Numbered from the stretch's first letter, positions 25,180-35,502 are shown. The stretch: DNA of 49,684 bases from DALYLB01 sp046154695 (GCA_046154695.1 JBJXFI010000213.1:1-49684), one strand, 5' to 3'. Notes: generated by a model not told the origin, from the sequence alone. Numbers and translations are program-made.

Positions 25180-26196
25180 TCAAACCGCGCATGTCAGCCG
25201 ATCCAGGTCGCGCCCGCGGGCGGCGGACGCCGTTTCGAGCGCCTGCCCGGCGGCCTGCTCTCCGTGAATGATGCCGCCCACCGCGGTTGCCACAACGAGC
25301 GGATCCTCCCCGCCGGGGTAGAGCACGTTGCGCCCGACCAGCGCGCCGCGCACATTTGCGCCCGCCGCCAACCCCGCCGCGATCTCGCGGAGCAGCGGCG
25401 TGGCATCACCGACGGCCTCGCCGCCCAGCAACAGAATCGGCAGGGTCGTGGCGCGCGCCACAACCCCGTAATCGTCGCAATACGGCAGTTTCAACCAGAG
25501 ATGGCGGCTGCTGTCGCCGAGGGCCGAGGCCACACCGACGATCCTTGCCAGCGCCCCGGCCTCCTTGACGACCTTGTATCCCTTGTCGGTCTTCACGACG
25601 GGCAGCGGCTCCAGGAACATCGGCAGCCGCATCGCATTGGTTTCGTTGATCGCCCGCGCGCTCGCCGCCAGCGTTTTCAGCGAATCGGGCTCGTCATCGC
25701 ATAGCCGCAGCAGGATCTTGGCGCCATCCAATTTCCATTCGGCGCATGTTTGCGCGTTCGGTCCGGTCATCGGATCGTCCATCTCCCAGCTCACCCCCGC
25801 AAGCCCGCCGCGATTGAAACTGGCGATCAGCAGCCTTCCGTCGAGCAGCGCCGGCCGGCCCGCAAGGCGCAGCAGTTCGTCGAGCGCGAGCAGGTCTTCC
25901 AGAATGTCCATGGTCGCCATCACGCCGTCCACCTGCTCGCACATCAGCACGCGCGCGATCCGCGCCAGGTAATCCCGCCGGTCGGCCATCGCCAGCGAAT
26001 CGCCGCCCACGCCGGTCACGCGGCGCGCCGGATGATCGGCGGCCAGCAGGTTGAGCCGGCCCGAGGGCGCGATCCGCGCGCGCCGCCGCCGATTTTGCGC
26101 CGCGCGCCAGGCCGTCTCGGGATCGGCGATGCGCGCCGCCGTGATCCGCTCCAGCATGGATGCCGGAAGAAATTCGTGCGAACGAAACTCAGCCAA
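25180..26196 (-). CDS. Cgl0159-like class I aldolase family protein of the iol operon
   Basis: A 338-residue (beta/alpha)8 protein resembling the Cgl0159 family, which I recall from the Corynebacterium glutamicum iol cluster. Motifs include L-L-A-A-D-H-P-A-R-R near the N-terminus, F-L-E-P-L-P-V in the middle and L-W-L-K-L-P-Y with a lysine that could form the Schiff base. By position it probably cleaves 2-deoxy-5-keto-gluconate 6-phosphate, the step done by the unrelated IolJ in Bacillus; this is inference. It starts with TTG at 26196, directly abutting the iolC stop, with GAGGGGGA about 6 nt upstream. An ATG at 26157 is the alternative start. Confidence 0.8.
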   Translation of the reverse strand: MAEFRSHEFLPASMLERITAARIADPETAWRAAQNRRRRARIAPSGRLNLLAADHPARRVTGVGGDSLAMADRRDYLARIARVLMCEQVDGVMATMDILEDLLALDELLRLAGRPALLDGRLLIASFNRGGLAGVSWEMDDPMTGPNAQTCAEWKLDGAKILLRLCDDEPDSLKTLAASARAINETNAMRLPMFLEPLPVVKTDKGYKVVKEAGALARIVGVASALGDSSRHLWLKLPYCDDYGVVARATTLPILLLGGEAVGDATPLLREIAAGLAAGANVRGALVGRNVLYPGGEDPLVVATAVGGIIHGEQAAGQALETASAARGRDLDRLTCAV

Positions 26197-27207
26197 TCAA
26201 AATCCCCCTCGCTCCGCGATGAACGCCAGCGCCTCTTTCTCGTAGGGCATGAAGTTCGCGCATCCATGGCGCGTCACGACGATCGCTCCGCAGGCATTGC
26301 CCATGCGCGCGGCGCGGCGCCAGTCCCATCCCTGCAGATAGCCGTAGATGAATCCGCTCGCGAACGCGTCGCCCGCGCCCAGGGTGTTGTACACCTCGAC
26401 CGGAAAAGGCGCGGCATCGATTGCTTCCCCGCCGGGCAGATAGACGGTTGTCCGCGCGGCCCCGGCCTTCATCACGAGCGCTTCCGGGCCGGCGGCGAGA
26501 ACGGTTCGCGCAGCGGCCAGCGCGTCGCCCTCGACATGCGCGTCCGACACCTGGGAATGTTCGACCGAGACGCTGGCTTCGCTCGTCAATGCCGCCGCCT
26601 TGGTTTCGTCCGCCGTGCCGATCACGATGTCGGCCAGCCGCAGCGCCGCGCGCGCCGTCACGCCATAAGCGCGCGGGTCGTGCCATTGGTCGGGGCGAAA
26701 ATCCAGATCGAAGATCACCTTTGTGTCGCGCGCGCGCGCATGTTCGGCCGCAAAGAGCGTCGCGCTTCGGCTCGGCTCCCTGCTCAGACCCGTGCCGCTG
26801 ATCAGCAGGACGCGGCTCTCGGCGATGGGCGCGGCCAGCGCGTCATCGATCGTCAATTCGATGTCGGCGCAATTGTCCCGGTAATAGACCAGCGGGAATT
26901 TGTCGGGCGGCTCGATGCCCAGAATGACCGCGCTGGTGCGCCGCCCCGGCTTGTACGGAATGAAATCGGTGACCACCCCTTCGTTCCTGAGGAACCGCAG
27001 CACGAACTCCGCCACCGGATCGCACCCGACGGCGGTCAGCAGCGCCGATCGCAGCCCCAATCGCCGCGTCCCCACGCTGATATTGGTCGGACAGCCCCCG
27101 ACATACGCGGCGAAGCTTTCGATCTCCGCGAAAGGCGCGCCGCTGTCGTTGGAATACAGGTCAATGCAGCTCCGGCCCATGCACAAAATGTCATAGCTGT
27201 GGCTCAT
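26197..27207 (-). CDS. iolC: 5-dehydro-2-deoxygluconokinase (PfkB family)
   Basis: A 336-residue PfkB/ribokinase-type kinase. The N-terminal signature Y-V-G-G-C-P-T-N-I-S and the C-terminal N-T-L-G-A-G-D-A-F (catalytic base D280) are intact. In the iol pathway it phosphorylates 2-deoxy-5-keto-gluconate at C6. It lies 18 bp after iolB and abuts the aldolase gene, consistent with a single transcript. Some bacteria carry IolC fused to a DUF2090 aldolase-like domain; here the aldolase function appears as a separate downstream gene. Confidence 0.94.
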   Translation of the reverse strand: MSHSYDILCMGRSCIDLYSNDSGAPFAEIESFAAYVGGCPTNISVGTRRLGLRSALLTAVGCDPVAEFVLRFLRNEGVVTDFIPYKPGRRTSAVILGIEPPDKFPLVYYRDNCADIELTIDDALAAPIAESRVLLISGTGLSREPSRSATLFAAEHARARDTKVIFDLDFRPDQWHDPRAYGVTARAALRLADIVIGTADETKAAALTSEASVSVEHSQVSDAHVEGDALAAARTVLAAGPEALVMKAGAARTTVYLPGGEAIDAAPFPVEVYNTLGAGDAFASGFIYGYLQGWDWRRAARMGNACGAIVVTRHGCANFMPYEKEALAFIAERGGF

Positions 27208-27225
27208 TGCGGTCCTTTCATCTCA

Positions 27226-28092
27226 TCAACCGGCCTGGCCATGCGCGGTCACCAGCGGCACGCGCGGGTCCTGCTCCCTCCACGTCGGCCGCACCCAGGC
27301 GTACGCCGGATCGTCCGAAGCCGCCATCGAGCGCGCGCTGCCGGCCAGCGCATTCAGGTAGTAGACGTTGTAACCGTGCGCGGCCACGACCGGATGATAG
27401 CCTTCGGGGACGAGCACCAGCTCGCCGTCACGCACCGTCATCGTCTCGTCGATCCGTCCGTCCGCCGTATAGACTTTTTGAATCGCGTAGCCTTCCGGTG
27501 GGTCGATCTTGTAATAATAGATCTCTTCCAGGTCCACCTCGTCCGGCGGATTGTGGACGTCGTGTTTATGCGGCGGATAGCTGGACCAGTTGCCGCCCGG
27601 CGTGAACACTTCGACGATCAGCAAACGGTCCGCGGGAAATTCCGGCTTGAGAATGTGATTGATCTGCCGGGTGGCGTTTCCGCCGCCGCGCACCTCGACT
27701 TCGACGTCGGCGGGCGTGATCAATTGCGCGGGGAACTCCTTTTCCGCCGGGCAGAAACAGAAAGCCAGCTCGCAATCGGTCTCGGCGGCCACGGTGAAAC
27801 TGGTGTTGATCGGCAGATACAGCGCATACGGCATGCCGCCGAACACGTATACGCGTCCGCCAAAATCCGACCATGAGCCGGCCGACGATTCGACCGAACA
27901 GCGCCCGCCCAGAACGACCATGCACAGTTCATTCGCGCCGGTTTCGCCCGCGTAACTTTCCCCCTTGGCCAGTTTCCGCGCGTGAAAGTTGAGATATTCG
28001 AACCCGACCGCGCCGGGGCGGATCGACTGGGTTTCTCCCGACGAGTCAAAAACCGGCCGGGGTTTGATCAGTAACTCTCTGGGCGAATGCAT
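27226..28092 (-). CDS. iolB: 5-deoxy-glucuronate isomerase
   Basis: A 288-residue double cupin. The metal site is visible as H175-K-H177-D-V-H180 followed by E189/E190, and the Y-Y-Y-K strand and Y-H-P-V segment near the C-terminus match the family. IolB converts 5-deoxyglucuronate to 2-deoxy-5-keto-gluconate, bridging IolD and IolC. It is the first gene of the operon iolB-iolC-aldolase-iolD-iolG on the minus strand. The promoter must lie in 28093-28460; a TATGAT on the minus strand near 28237 is a candidate -10 but has no clear -35. No iolR-type regulator gene is in the window. Confidence 0.95.
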   Translation of the reverse strand: MHSPRELLIKPRPVFDSSGETQSIRPGAVGFEYLNFHARKLAKGESYAGETGANELCMVVLGGRCSVESSAGSWSDFGGRVYVFGGMPYALYLPINTSFTVAAETDCELAFCFCPAEKEFPAQLITPADVEVEVRGGGNATRQINHILKPEFPADRLLIVEVFTPGGNWSSYPPHKHDVHNPPDEVDLEEIYYYKIDPPEGYAIQKVYTADGRIDETMTVRDGELVLVPEGYHPVVAAHGYNVYYLNALAGSARSMAASDDPAYAWVRPTWREQDPRVPLVTAHGQAG

Positions 28093-28311
28093 CCTTCCGT
28101 CCTTTCAGAAATTAATCGGCGGGCGCTTCGAGTTTCGCTCCTGCCGTCTGTGTCGCGGGCGGCGGCGTCATGCCCGGAGCACCTATTTTATTCAGCTTTG
28201 CGGTGACGATTGAAGGTTCAGGATGCTAAAACCTATCATAGCCCGACCAAAGACGCCAATACAGTCAGGGCGGCTTTCCATCTTGCGCTTGCGCCGCCCT
28301 GAAACAATGAA

Positions 28312-28350
28312 AAGCATGGCGGCAGAAGCCGTCCAGCTTGCGCCGCTTTT
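28312..28350. repeat. Family E palindrome E2 (degenerate)
   Basis: AAAGCATGGCGGCAGAAGCC-GTCCAGCTTGCGCCGCTTTTT matches the minus-strand reading of E1 over about 40 bp, including the AAAGCATGG flank and the T run. The stem has decayed by mismatches, so this is an older copy. Confidence 0.65.
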
Positions 28351-28434
28351 TCCAAGAGGCGCGGAACGATCGCGATCCGCGCGGCCTCGGGGCCGTTCCC
28401 CTTCGTCCGGCACGACTCCCGCGCGATATGCGTT

Positions 28435-28463
28435 TCAGAATCCGCAAACCATTGGGATAGAAT
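28435..28463 (+). promoter_or_regulatory. Possible promoter of the GCL-CBS gene
   Basis: TAGAAT (28458-28463) is one base off TATAAT, and TCAGAA stands 17 bp upstream as a poor -35. If real, transcription starts near 28470, which excludes a start codon at 28462 and supports the ATG at 28564. Confidence 0.35.
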
Positions 28464-28563
28464 GCGCGTATGCTTCGTCCGGTGGGCGAACATCCGCGGA
28501 ATGAAGCCCGCTTTACACACAACCGACAACCGACAACCGTATATCGACAGGGCGCAGGAAATC

Positions 28564-30477
28564 ATGGGCGAACATATCATTTCCTCGGAACAGAGCGAAC
28601 AGCAGGCGCAGGCGTTTATGAAGGCGCTTTTAACCGACATCTCCGCGTTGGAGCAGATGCTGGAGCGGGGGCTGATCGAGAGCGGCGTCCATCGGATCGG
28701 CGCGGAGCAGGAGATGTTCCTTGTGGATCGCGCGATGCGGCCCGCGTCGGTGGCGGTGGAGGTGTTGCGCCGGGCGGCGGACCCGCGCCTCACGACGGAG
28801 ATCGGAAAGTTCAATCTCGAAGCCAACCTGTCGCCGCTCCTGTTCTCCGGGAACTGCCTGTCCGCGCTGGAGCGGGAGGCGCTCGAAGTGCTGGAGATCG
28901 CCCGGAAAGCGGCGAAGCCATCCGGCGCGGACATCCTGCTGGCGGGCATTCTGCCCACGCTGCATCATTCCGATCTGTCGATCGAGAACCTCACCCCGAG
29001 CGCCCGGTACGAAGAGATGAACCGGATGATGAAGCGGCTCCGGGGAGACACCTTCAACGTTCACATCAAGGGGGTCGATGAGCTACAGATGACGCACGAC
29101 AATCTGATGCTCGAGGCCTGCTGCACCAGTTTTCAGGTGCATCTGCAGGTGGATCCCCGGGAGTTCGTGCGCCTCTACAATCTGGCGCAACTGATCACGG
29201 CGCCGGTGCTGGCGGTCTCGGTGAACTCGCCGCTGCTGCTCGGCTACCGGCTGTGGGACGAGACGCGGATCGCGCTCTTCCAGCATTCCGTCGATGAGCG
29301 CTCTCCGACGCATCAATATCGGAATTGCCCGCCGCGGGTCAGTTTCGGGGATTGCTGGATCCGGGAATCGGTCCTGGAGGTCTTTCGCGAGGAGATCGCG
29401 CGCTATCGCGTGTTGCTGACCAAGCGGATCGAGGAGGACTCGCTGTCGGCGCTGGAGGCGGGACGGCTGCCGGAACTCGCCGCGCTGCGTTTGCATAACG
29501 GGACGATCTGGCGATGGAACAGGCCCTGTTACGGGGTGTCGGAAGGGAAGGCCCACCTGCGGATCGAGATGCGCGCCATTCCGTCCGGTCCCTCGATTCC
29601 GGATGAGATCGCGAACGCCGCGTTCTTCCTGGGATTGATGACGGCCTTGCCGGAGGAGTATGGCGACATCACGGAGCGCATGCCCTTCGACGTCGCGGCG
29701 GACAATTTTCTCTCCGCGGCGCGGCGCGGGTTGAGGGCGCAATTCACCTGGCTGGACGGAAGGAGCATCTCCGCTCCCGAACTCATCGCGGATCATCTGC
29801 TGCCGATTGCGCGAGCAGGGCTCGAGCGGATGAAGGTCGATTCGCAGGACATCGACCGGTATCTGGGAATCATCGGGGAGCGGGCGCGCCGCGGGCAGAC
29901 GGGCGCCGCATGGGCGCTGCAATCCCTGGCCGGAATGGGGGAAGAGGTGCCATGGGAACAGCGGCTGCGGGCGCTGGCGGTCACGACATTCGAACAGCAG
30001 CGGACGGGCGCTCCCGTTCACTCATGGCCTCCCGCCGCGCTTCCCGAAGAGAGCGATTGGCGGCACAATTACCGGACGGTCGAGCAGTTTATGTCGACCG
30101 ATCTGTTCACCGTCCGCCCGGATGATCTGGTCGATCTGGCGGCAAGCGTCATGAATTGGAAGCATGTCCGGCACGTCCCGGTCGAGGACGATGAAGGCCG
30201 TCTTCTCGGACTCGTCTCTCACCGCGACCTTCTGCGCCTGTTCGCGCAGGGATTGACCGGCCGCGAATCCGCGCCCGTCTGCGTCAAACAGATCATGAAA
30301 TCCCACCCGGTCACCGTCACCCCCGACACGCCCACGGTCGAGGCCCTGCGGCTGATGCGACGGCGAAACATCGGATGCCTCCCCGTCGTCTCGGGAAACC
30401 GGCTCGTGGGCCTGCTCACCGCGCAGGACTTCCTCGATCTTTCCGCCGACCTGATCGAATCCCATCTCGCGAAATGA
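28564..30477 (+). CDS. Glutamate-cysteine-ligase-like (GCS2) enzyme fused to tandem CBS domains
   Basis: A 637-residue fusion. Residues about 10-460 form a GCS2-type carboxylate-amine ligase domain with H-R-I-G-A-E-Q-E-M-F near the start, the E-A-N-L-S-P strand, T-F-N-V-H-I-K-G and R-I-E-M-R-A-I-P motifs. About 506-632 are two CBS motifs (V-E-Q-F-M-S-T-D-L-F-T-V and V-K-Q-I-M-K-S-H-P-V-T-V) that usually sense adenine nucleotides. GCS2 enzymes join glutamate to an amine such as cysteine using ATP. The start ATG 28564 has GCAGGAA just upstream; in-frame ATGs at 28462 and 28501 are alternatives. It converges on an ATP-grasp-like gene with 16 bp between stops. A two-step peptide or thiol pathway regulated by energy charge is an inference. 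Confidence 0.85.
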   Translation: MGEHIISSEQSEQQAQAFMKALLTDISALEQMLERGLIESGVHRIGAEQEMFLVDRAMRPASVAVEVLRRAADPRLTTEIGKFNLEANLSPLLFSGNCLSALEREALEVLEIARKAAKPSGADILLAGILPTLHHSDLSIENLTPSARYEEMNRMMKRLRGDTFNVHIKGVDELQMTHDNLMLEACCTSFQVHLQVDPREFVRLYNLAQLITAPVLAVSVNSPLLLGYRLWDETRIALFQHSVDERSPTHQYRNCPPRVSFGDCWIRESVLEVFREEIARYRVLLTKRIEEDSLSALEAGRLPELAALRLHNGTIWRWNRPCYGVSEGKAHLRIEMRAIPSGPSIPDEIANAAFFLGLMTALPEEYGDITERMPFDVAADNFLSAARRGLRAQFTWLDGRSISAPELIADHLLPIARAGLERMKVDSQDIDRYLGIIGERARRGQTGAAWALQSLAGMGEEVPWEQRLRALAVTTFEQQRTGAPVHSWPPAALPEESDWRHNYRTVEQFMSTDLFTVRPDDLVDLAASVMNWKHVRHVPVEDDEGRLLGLVSHRDLLRLFAQGLTGRESAPVCVKQIMKSHPVTVTPDTPTVEALRLMRRRNIGCLPVVSGNRLVGLLTAQDFLDLSADLIESHLAK

Positions 30478-30493
30478 TCGGGGCGAGGCGGCG

Positions 30494-31837
30494 CTACTCG
30501 TCCTCCAGCACGAAGAATCCCGTTTCCCCCCCGCCCGAGGTCACATTGACGATCGGCGAGTCCGAGAGCCGGACCATGGCCCCATCCACCCGGTTGCGAA
30601 AGATGAAGGGATTCGTGTCGACGTACATCGGCTGCAGACTCCACTCGCGCTCGTTGAAGATGGGAAACTCTTCCGTCCGCAGGTCGATCAATTCCTGCGC
30701 GACATAGTCGCCCGTGAGCGCGATCTTCAGCCGCTCGTCCCATTCCGATTCCGTCGAACTCTTTCCGAAGAAGATCCCCCGCCCGCCGTAATCATCGTTC
30801 GGCTTCAGCACGAACCCGGCCCTATGCTTTCGCAGATGGGTCAGCAGATCGATCTCCTCGCCGCGATGAAACGTCTTCCGCTCGACGACGCGGCGGGTCC
30901 AGGGAATGGAGTGGTGGATCACCTCTTTCTCCGCGGCCGTATACCAGTGCTGGTACTCCTCGCCGGTCAGAAACTCGAAGCTCGCCTTCTTGTGAAGCAG
31001 CTTGCAGCGGAAGGGGTTGACCAGACACACGTCCCCCTTGAGGCAGGCCTGGATCAGCGGATGGGCTTCGTCGCAGCGGCTCAGGAATTCGTGAATGATG
31101 ACTCGCTTATAGACCAGATCGATGCGGAAATCGCCCCGCCGCAGCCGTCCATCCGCGTACTCCAGTTCGTCGGGCGTGCAGATGATCGTCGGGACGCCGT
31201 GGCTGGCGAAATAGTTTCGGATCAGCATGAACTCATGCGAGGTCGGCAAATCGGCCCAGTCGAGGATGGCGATGTTGGGGGATTGCGCGCGCCCTCCCCA
31301 CTCGGCCCAGGTCGCGAGCAGCGATTCGAGCAGGCTCACGATCGGCGAGAACTCGCGCAGCCGATACCGCTCGACGAAGGTCTGCATCGCGGGAACCTCG
31401 AACAGCACCTGATTGAGCGCCGACTGGTCCGGCAGGCTCGACGGATTCTCGGCGTTGTACTCGACGAACTTCACCTCATCCCCATACACGAATGCATCCA
31501 GCCTCGTCGTCACCGTCGGATGGTTGTAGCCCGGATGAATCATCGACAGCCGCCGCTCCCGGCTGCTCAGCCCCGCCTTCGTCATCAGGGACGGGTCCTC
31601 CAGCATGCCCGCCGCCACCTTGTCGAACGTGGCCACGAGCAACTGCGACCGTCCGGCCAGCAGATCGTATTGCCACTGATTCAGGAAATGCGGGCGAAGC
31701 GACACCCCGATCACCCGCTCTCCATAGAGCAGATGCGCCGAGCTCATCGCGCTCTTCAGCCGCCCGAACAACTCCGCCGTGAGCCCCGCATCGGCATGCA
31801 GCATCGTGTGATAATCCGCGATCGCTTTTTCACGCAT
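30494..31837 (-). CDS. Circularly permuted ATP-grasp-like ligase
   Basis: A 447-residue protein resembling the circularly permuted ATP-grasp group related to glutathionylspermidine synthase. Visible features are F-V-E-Y-N-A-E-N-P-S near residue 125, L-V-N-P-F-R-C-K-L-L-H-K-K in the centre, and the ATP/metal segment F-V-L-K-P-N-D-D-Y-G-G-R-G-I-F-F. Later come a Y-V-A-Q-E-L-I strand and a glycine-rich V-T-S-G-G-G-E-T-G near the end. Such enzymes activate a carboxylate as acyl phosphate and join it to an amine. GGGAGG sits 6 nt before ATG 31837 and decides the start over a longer frame. Pairing with the GCS2-CBS gene suggests the two act on the same peptide-like product; substrates are unknown. 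Confidence 0.8.
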   Translation of the reverse strand: MREKAIADYHTMLHADAGLTAELFGRLKSAMSSAHLLYGERVIGVSLRPHFLNQWQYDLLAGRSQLLVATFDKVAAGMLEDPSLMTKAGLSSRERRLSMIHPGYNHPTVTTRLDAFVYGDEVKFVEYNAENPSSLPDQSALNQVLFEVPAMQTFVERYRLREFSPIVSLLESLLATWAEWGGRAQSPNIAILDWADLPTSHEFMLIRNYFASHGVPTIICTPDELEYADGRLRRGDFRIDLVYKRVIIHEFLSRCDEAHPLIQACLKGDVCLVNPFRCKLLHKKASFEFLTGEEYQHWYTAAEKEVIHHSIPWTRRVVERKTFHRGEEIDLLTHLRKHRAGFVLKPNDDYGGRGIFFGKSSTESEWDERLKIALTGDYVAQELIDLRTEEFPIFNEREWSLQPMYVDTNPFIFRNRVDGAMVRLSDSPIVNVTSGGGETGFFVLEDE

Positions 31838-32050
31838 CGTTGCCTCCCTTCGCGATAAGTCCGCCGCCAAACCAAAATCGCATATTATTAGAACGGAAGG
31901 CAATTGAAAATCGGGCGGCCGCTTTCCCGGGGGCCGCCCGCGGGCGGGTTTGCGGGAAAGGGCTTTGAGCCGGAGCGGGGCGGCTCTACAATCCGGCAGT
32001 TCCGGCAGATCGGAATTTTCAACAAATCGGGAAAAGACAGGAGATGATCC

Positions 32051-33286
<1,236 letters not shown>

Positions 33287-33785
33287 CTTCGGGCGGAGAA
33301 CGTTCTTCCTCCTCTCGCCGTCGCCGCCCCGACGTCGGTTGCGCTGGTTTCGGCCGGCCGTATTCTCCTATCGCGCGCTTTTCAGAAAGGGCGGCTCCGG
33401 CCGGCCAAAATGGTTGCGCTTCCCGATGCGGCTGAAAACGGGATGAGGCCCAATGCGCTTGGCTCGATCCTCATTTCGGACTAATGGCCGGACTGATGAA
33501 AAGAAATCGGAGGATCGAGAGGCTGGGAGTCCCTTGACTGGAAATTGTAGGAAAAATTCTTGTAATAAATTTGAGACCTTCCCACTATCGAGTGAGCAGC
33601 GGAGGGCCGTGCCCGTTCCGCAATGGTCGTGAAAAATTGAAGAAACATTCAGGCAGGCGTCGTTGGTGATCTCGTTGCCCCCCATCGAGACAGACCGAAA
33701 CCAATCCTGACAAAATTATAATATTGAGGCCATGACGGCGATTCATTTCCGCCCGGCATCGACCTCGCGGGAGAAGTGTCGCCAG
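33287..33785. other. Gene-free region with a possible -10 element
   Basis: About 500 bp without a convincing gene. A perfect TATAAT lies at 33717-33722 but the -35 is poor. If used, transcription would begin near 33729, which argues that the ATG at 33732 is not the SLBB gene's start. A second AT-rich patch (33540-33570) has TTGACT at 33534 but no -10 at proper spacing. Confidence 0.45.
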
Positions 33786-34244
33786 ATGATGAGAGCGTGG
33801 AAGAACATATTCATGGCGGGCGCCTTGCTGTCCCTTGCCGGTCTGACGGCGCAGGCGCAGGAGAGTTCTCGATGGGCCGATTCGCGGAGGGAAGCGGAGG
33901 CGGCAGAAGCCGGGCCTCCTTTTTTTACGGTCGCGGGAGGCGTGCGAAAGCCGGGGCGGTTTGAAATTCGCGAGGGTGTCACGGTCCTGGAAGCCCTGAT
34001 GCTGGCCGGAGGATTGACGGATCCGGCGAAGATCGAAGAGGTTCTGATTCTGCGCCGGAAGTGCGGCGAAGACGCCGAAATCATCGCGATCAACCTGAAG
34101 CAGGCCGTCCGGCGCGGTGGAAGGATCGACGATGCGCCCCTTCGGCCGGGGGACCTGGTGCTCGCGGCCGAAAATGGGCGCGGAAAAGCCGAGGGGTTTC
34201 TGCGGGCCATGACGGCGGGACGCGCCATCCATTCTCTTCAATAA
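33786..34244 (+). CDS. Small secreted SLBB-domain protein
   Basis: A 152-residue protein with a signal peptide (about 1-25, ending A-Q-A-Q) and one SLBB beta-grasp domain (about 43-120: F-F-T-V-A-G-G-V-R-K-P-G-R-F, V-T-V-L-E-A-L-M-L-A-G-G-L). SLBB domains occur in Wza-type polysaccharide export proteins, where they bind sugar or line the channel. Here the Poly_export domain and membrane helix of Wza are absent, so it is a stand-alone periplasmic SLBB protein. GGGAGAAG lies about 10 nt before ATG 33786; an ATG at 33732 is in frame but too close to the likely transcription start. A glycosyltransferase gene follows after 28 bp. Confidence 0.8.
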   Translation: MMRAWKNIFMAGALLSLAGLTAQAQESSRWADSRREAEAAEAGPPFFTVAGGVRKPGRFEIREGVTVLEALMLAGGLTDPAKIEEVLILRRKCGEDAEIIAINLKQAVRRGGRIDDAPLRPGDLVLAAENGRGKAEGFLRAMTAGRAIHSLQ

Positions 34245-34272
34245 TGTCTGCCCCGGCGAGGATGAGACGATT

Positions 34273-35502
34273 TTGACTGAAGACGCGAGAGTAAAGGTAC
34301 TTTATTACAATCATACGGGAACGGTTAGCGGGCCGGAGCGTGTTCTCTTAATGACGCTCGCCGGAATGGAGCCGAACCGGTTCGATATCAAACTGTTCTG
34401 CCCCGGCGACGGAGAATTGGAAGCTTTGGCCCTCCAGACCGGAACTCCCGTTCGAGTTACGCGCTCCCTACACGCGCGGTTCACCTGGCGCCCGGGACGG
34501 CTGATTCATCATCTCAACTCGTTTGTTGGGGTGGTTCAGTCGTTTCGGCGCCAGGTGGCCGAAGAGAATCCGGACCTGATTCACGCCAATTCGATTCAGG
34601 CGGGGTTGGTGGCGACGACGGCAACCCTGGGAATGGCGGCGCCGGTGATCTGGCACCTCCACGGGATGCTTCCGCGCCATCCATTGAGCATATTGATTCG
34701 CTGGTATGCGGCCCTGTCCTCGCGGACCTATCTGCTGGCGCCGACCCGGGCCGTGATCGATCGGTTTCGCGGCCGGCTGCTGGCCCGGCTGCTGGCATGG
34801 ATGGGAACGGGGGCGGATCGCGCCCGCGTGGTCCACAACGGGATCGAGCTGCGCCGGTTCGTCCGCGATGTCGAGTCCGGACAGAGCATCCGCCGCAGCC
34901 TCGGAATTTCAAAAGAGACGTTCGTCGTCGGCATCGTCGGCCAGATCCATCCGCGAAAAGGGCAGCTCGCGCTGATCGAAGCCTTCGCCGCGGCCGATTT
35001 GCCCGCATCCGCGCTGATGATTGTCGGCGCTCCCCTGTTTCCCGACGACGCGCCCTACTTTGAAAAACTGAAGCGGCGCGTGGAGGAATTGAACGTTTCG
35101 GATCGCGTCCATTTTACGGGCAGCCGGGAAGACATCTCCGCCGTCATGCAGTCGCTGGACCTGCTCGTGCTGAATTCCCGGGTCGAGTCCTTCGGATTGG
35201 TGATCCTGGAGGCGATGGCCTGCGGCGTCCCTGTCGCCGCGGCCGCTGTCGATGGCGTCGTCGAGATCATCGAGCACGATAAGACCGGCTGGCTGATCCC
35301 CCCGAACGATGCGGCCTCGCTGGCCAAGACCCTCCGGGCGTTCCGGTTCAATCGGGAATTGCGCCGGCGGCTGGCGGCAACGGCATGTCAACGCAATATG
35401 CCCCGATTCACCGTCGAAAATTATCTCAACGGCGTCAAGGACTATTATCGCTCCGTCAATCCCCTCCCTACACGTTCCGCCGGAATGACGCTGGCCGCCT
35501 GA
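34273..35502 (+). CDS. Glycosyltransferase family 4 (GT-B fold)
   Basis: A 409-residue GT-B enzyme. The N-terminal acceptor domain shows Y-N-H-T-G-T-V-S-G-P-E-R. The C-terminal donor domain has V-G-I-V-G-Q-I-H-P-R-K-G-Q and the E-x7-E signature E-S-F-G-L-V-I-L-E followed by A-M-A-C-G-V-P-V. It transfers a hexose from a nucleotide sugar with retention, most likely in exopolysaccharide synthesis given the SLBB and sugar-transferase neighbours. The start is a TTG at 34273 with GAGG about 11 nt upstream; there is no nearer ATG before the first conserved strand, so a rare start codon is needed. No membrane segment is present, so it works at the inner face of the membrane. Confidence 0.9.
   Translation: MTEDARVKVLYYNHTGTVSGPERVLLMTLAGMEPNRFDIKLFCPGDGELEALALQTGTPVRVTRSLHARFTWRPGRLIHHLNSFVGVVQSFRRQVAEENPDLIHANSIQAGLVATTATLGMAAPVIWHLHGMLPRHPLSILIRWYAALSSRTYLLAPTRAVIDRFRGRLLARLLAWMGTGADRARVVHNGIELRRFVRDVESGQSIRRSLGISKETFVVGIVGQIHPRKGQLALIEAFAAADLPASALMIVGAPLFPDDAPYFEKLKRRVEELNVSDRVHFTGSREDISAVMQSLDLLVLNSRVESFGLVILEAMACGVPVAAAAVDGVVEIIEHDKTGWLIPPNDAASLAKTLRAFRFNRELRRRLAATACQRNMPRFTVENYLNGVKDYYRSVNPLPTRSAGMTLAA

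Larger units (their letters stand above)
28093..28563. other. Divergent intergenic region between iolB and the GCL-CBS gene
   Basis: This 471-bp region should hold the promoters of two divergent genes. It contains a GGGCGG...CCGCCC palindrome (about 28267-28299), the family E copy E2 (28312-28350) and a weak plus-strand promoter near 28435-28463. I see no protein-coding gene in it. Confidence 0.6.

Noticed and set aside
25750..27876. A 708-codon open frame on the plus strand
   Set aside because: Covers the aldolase, iolC and iolB genes in antisense; the minus-strand proteins are clear family members.
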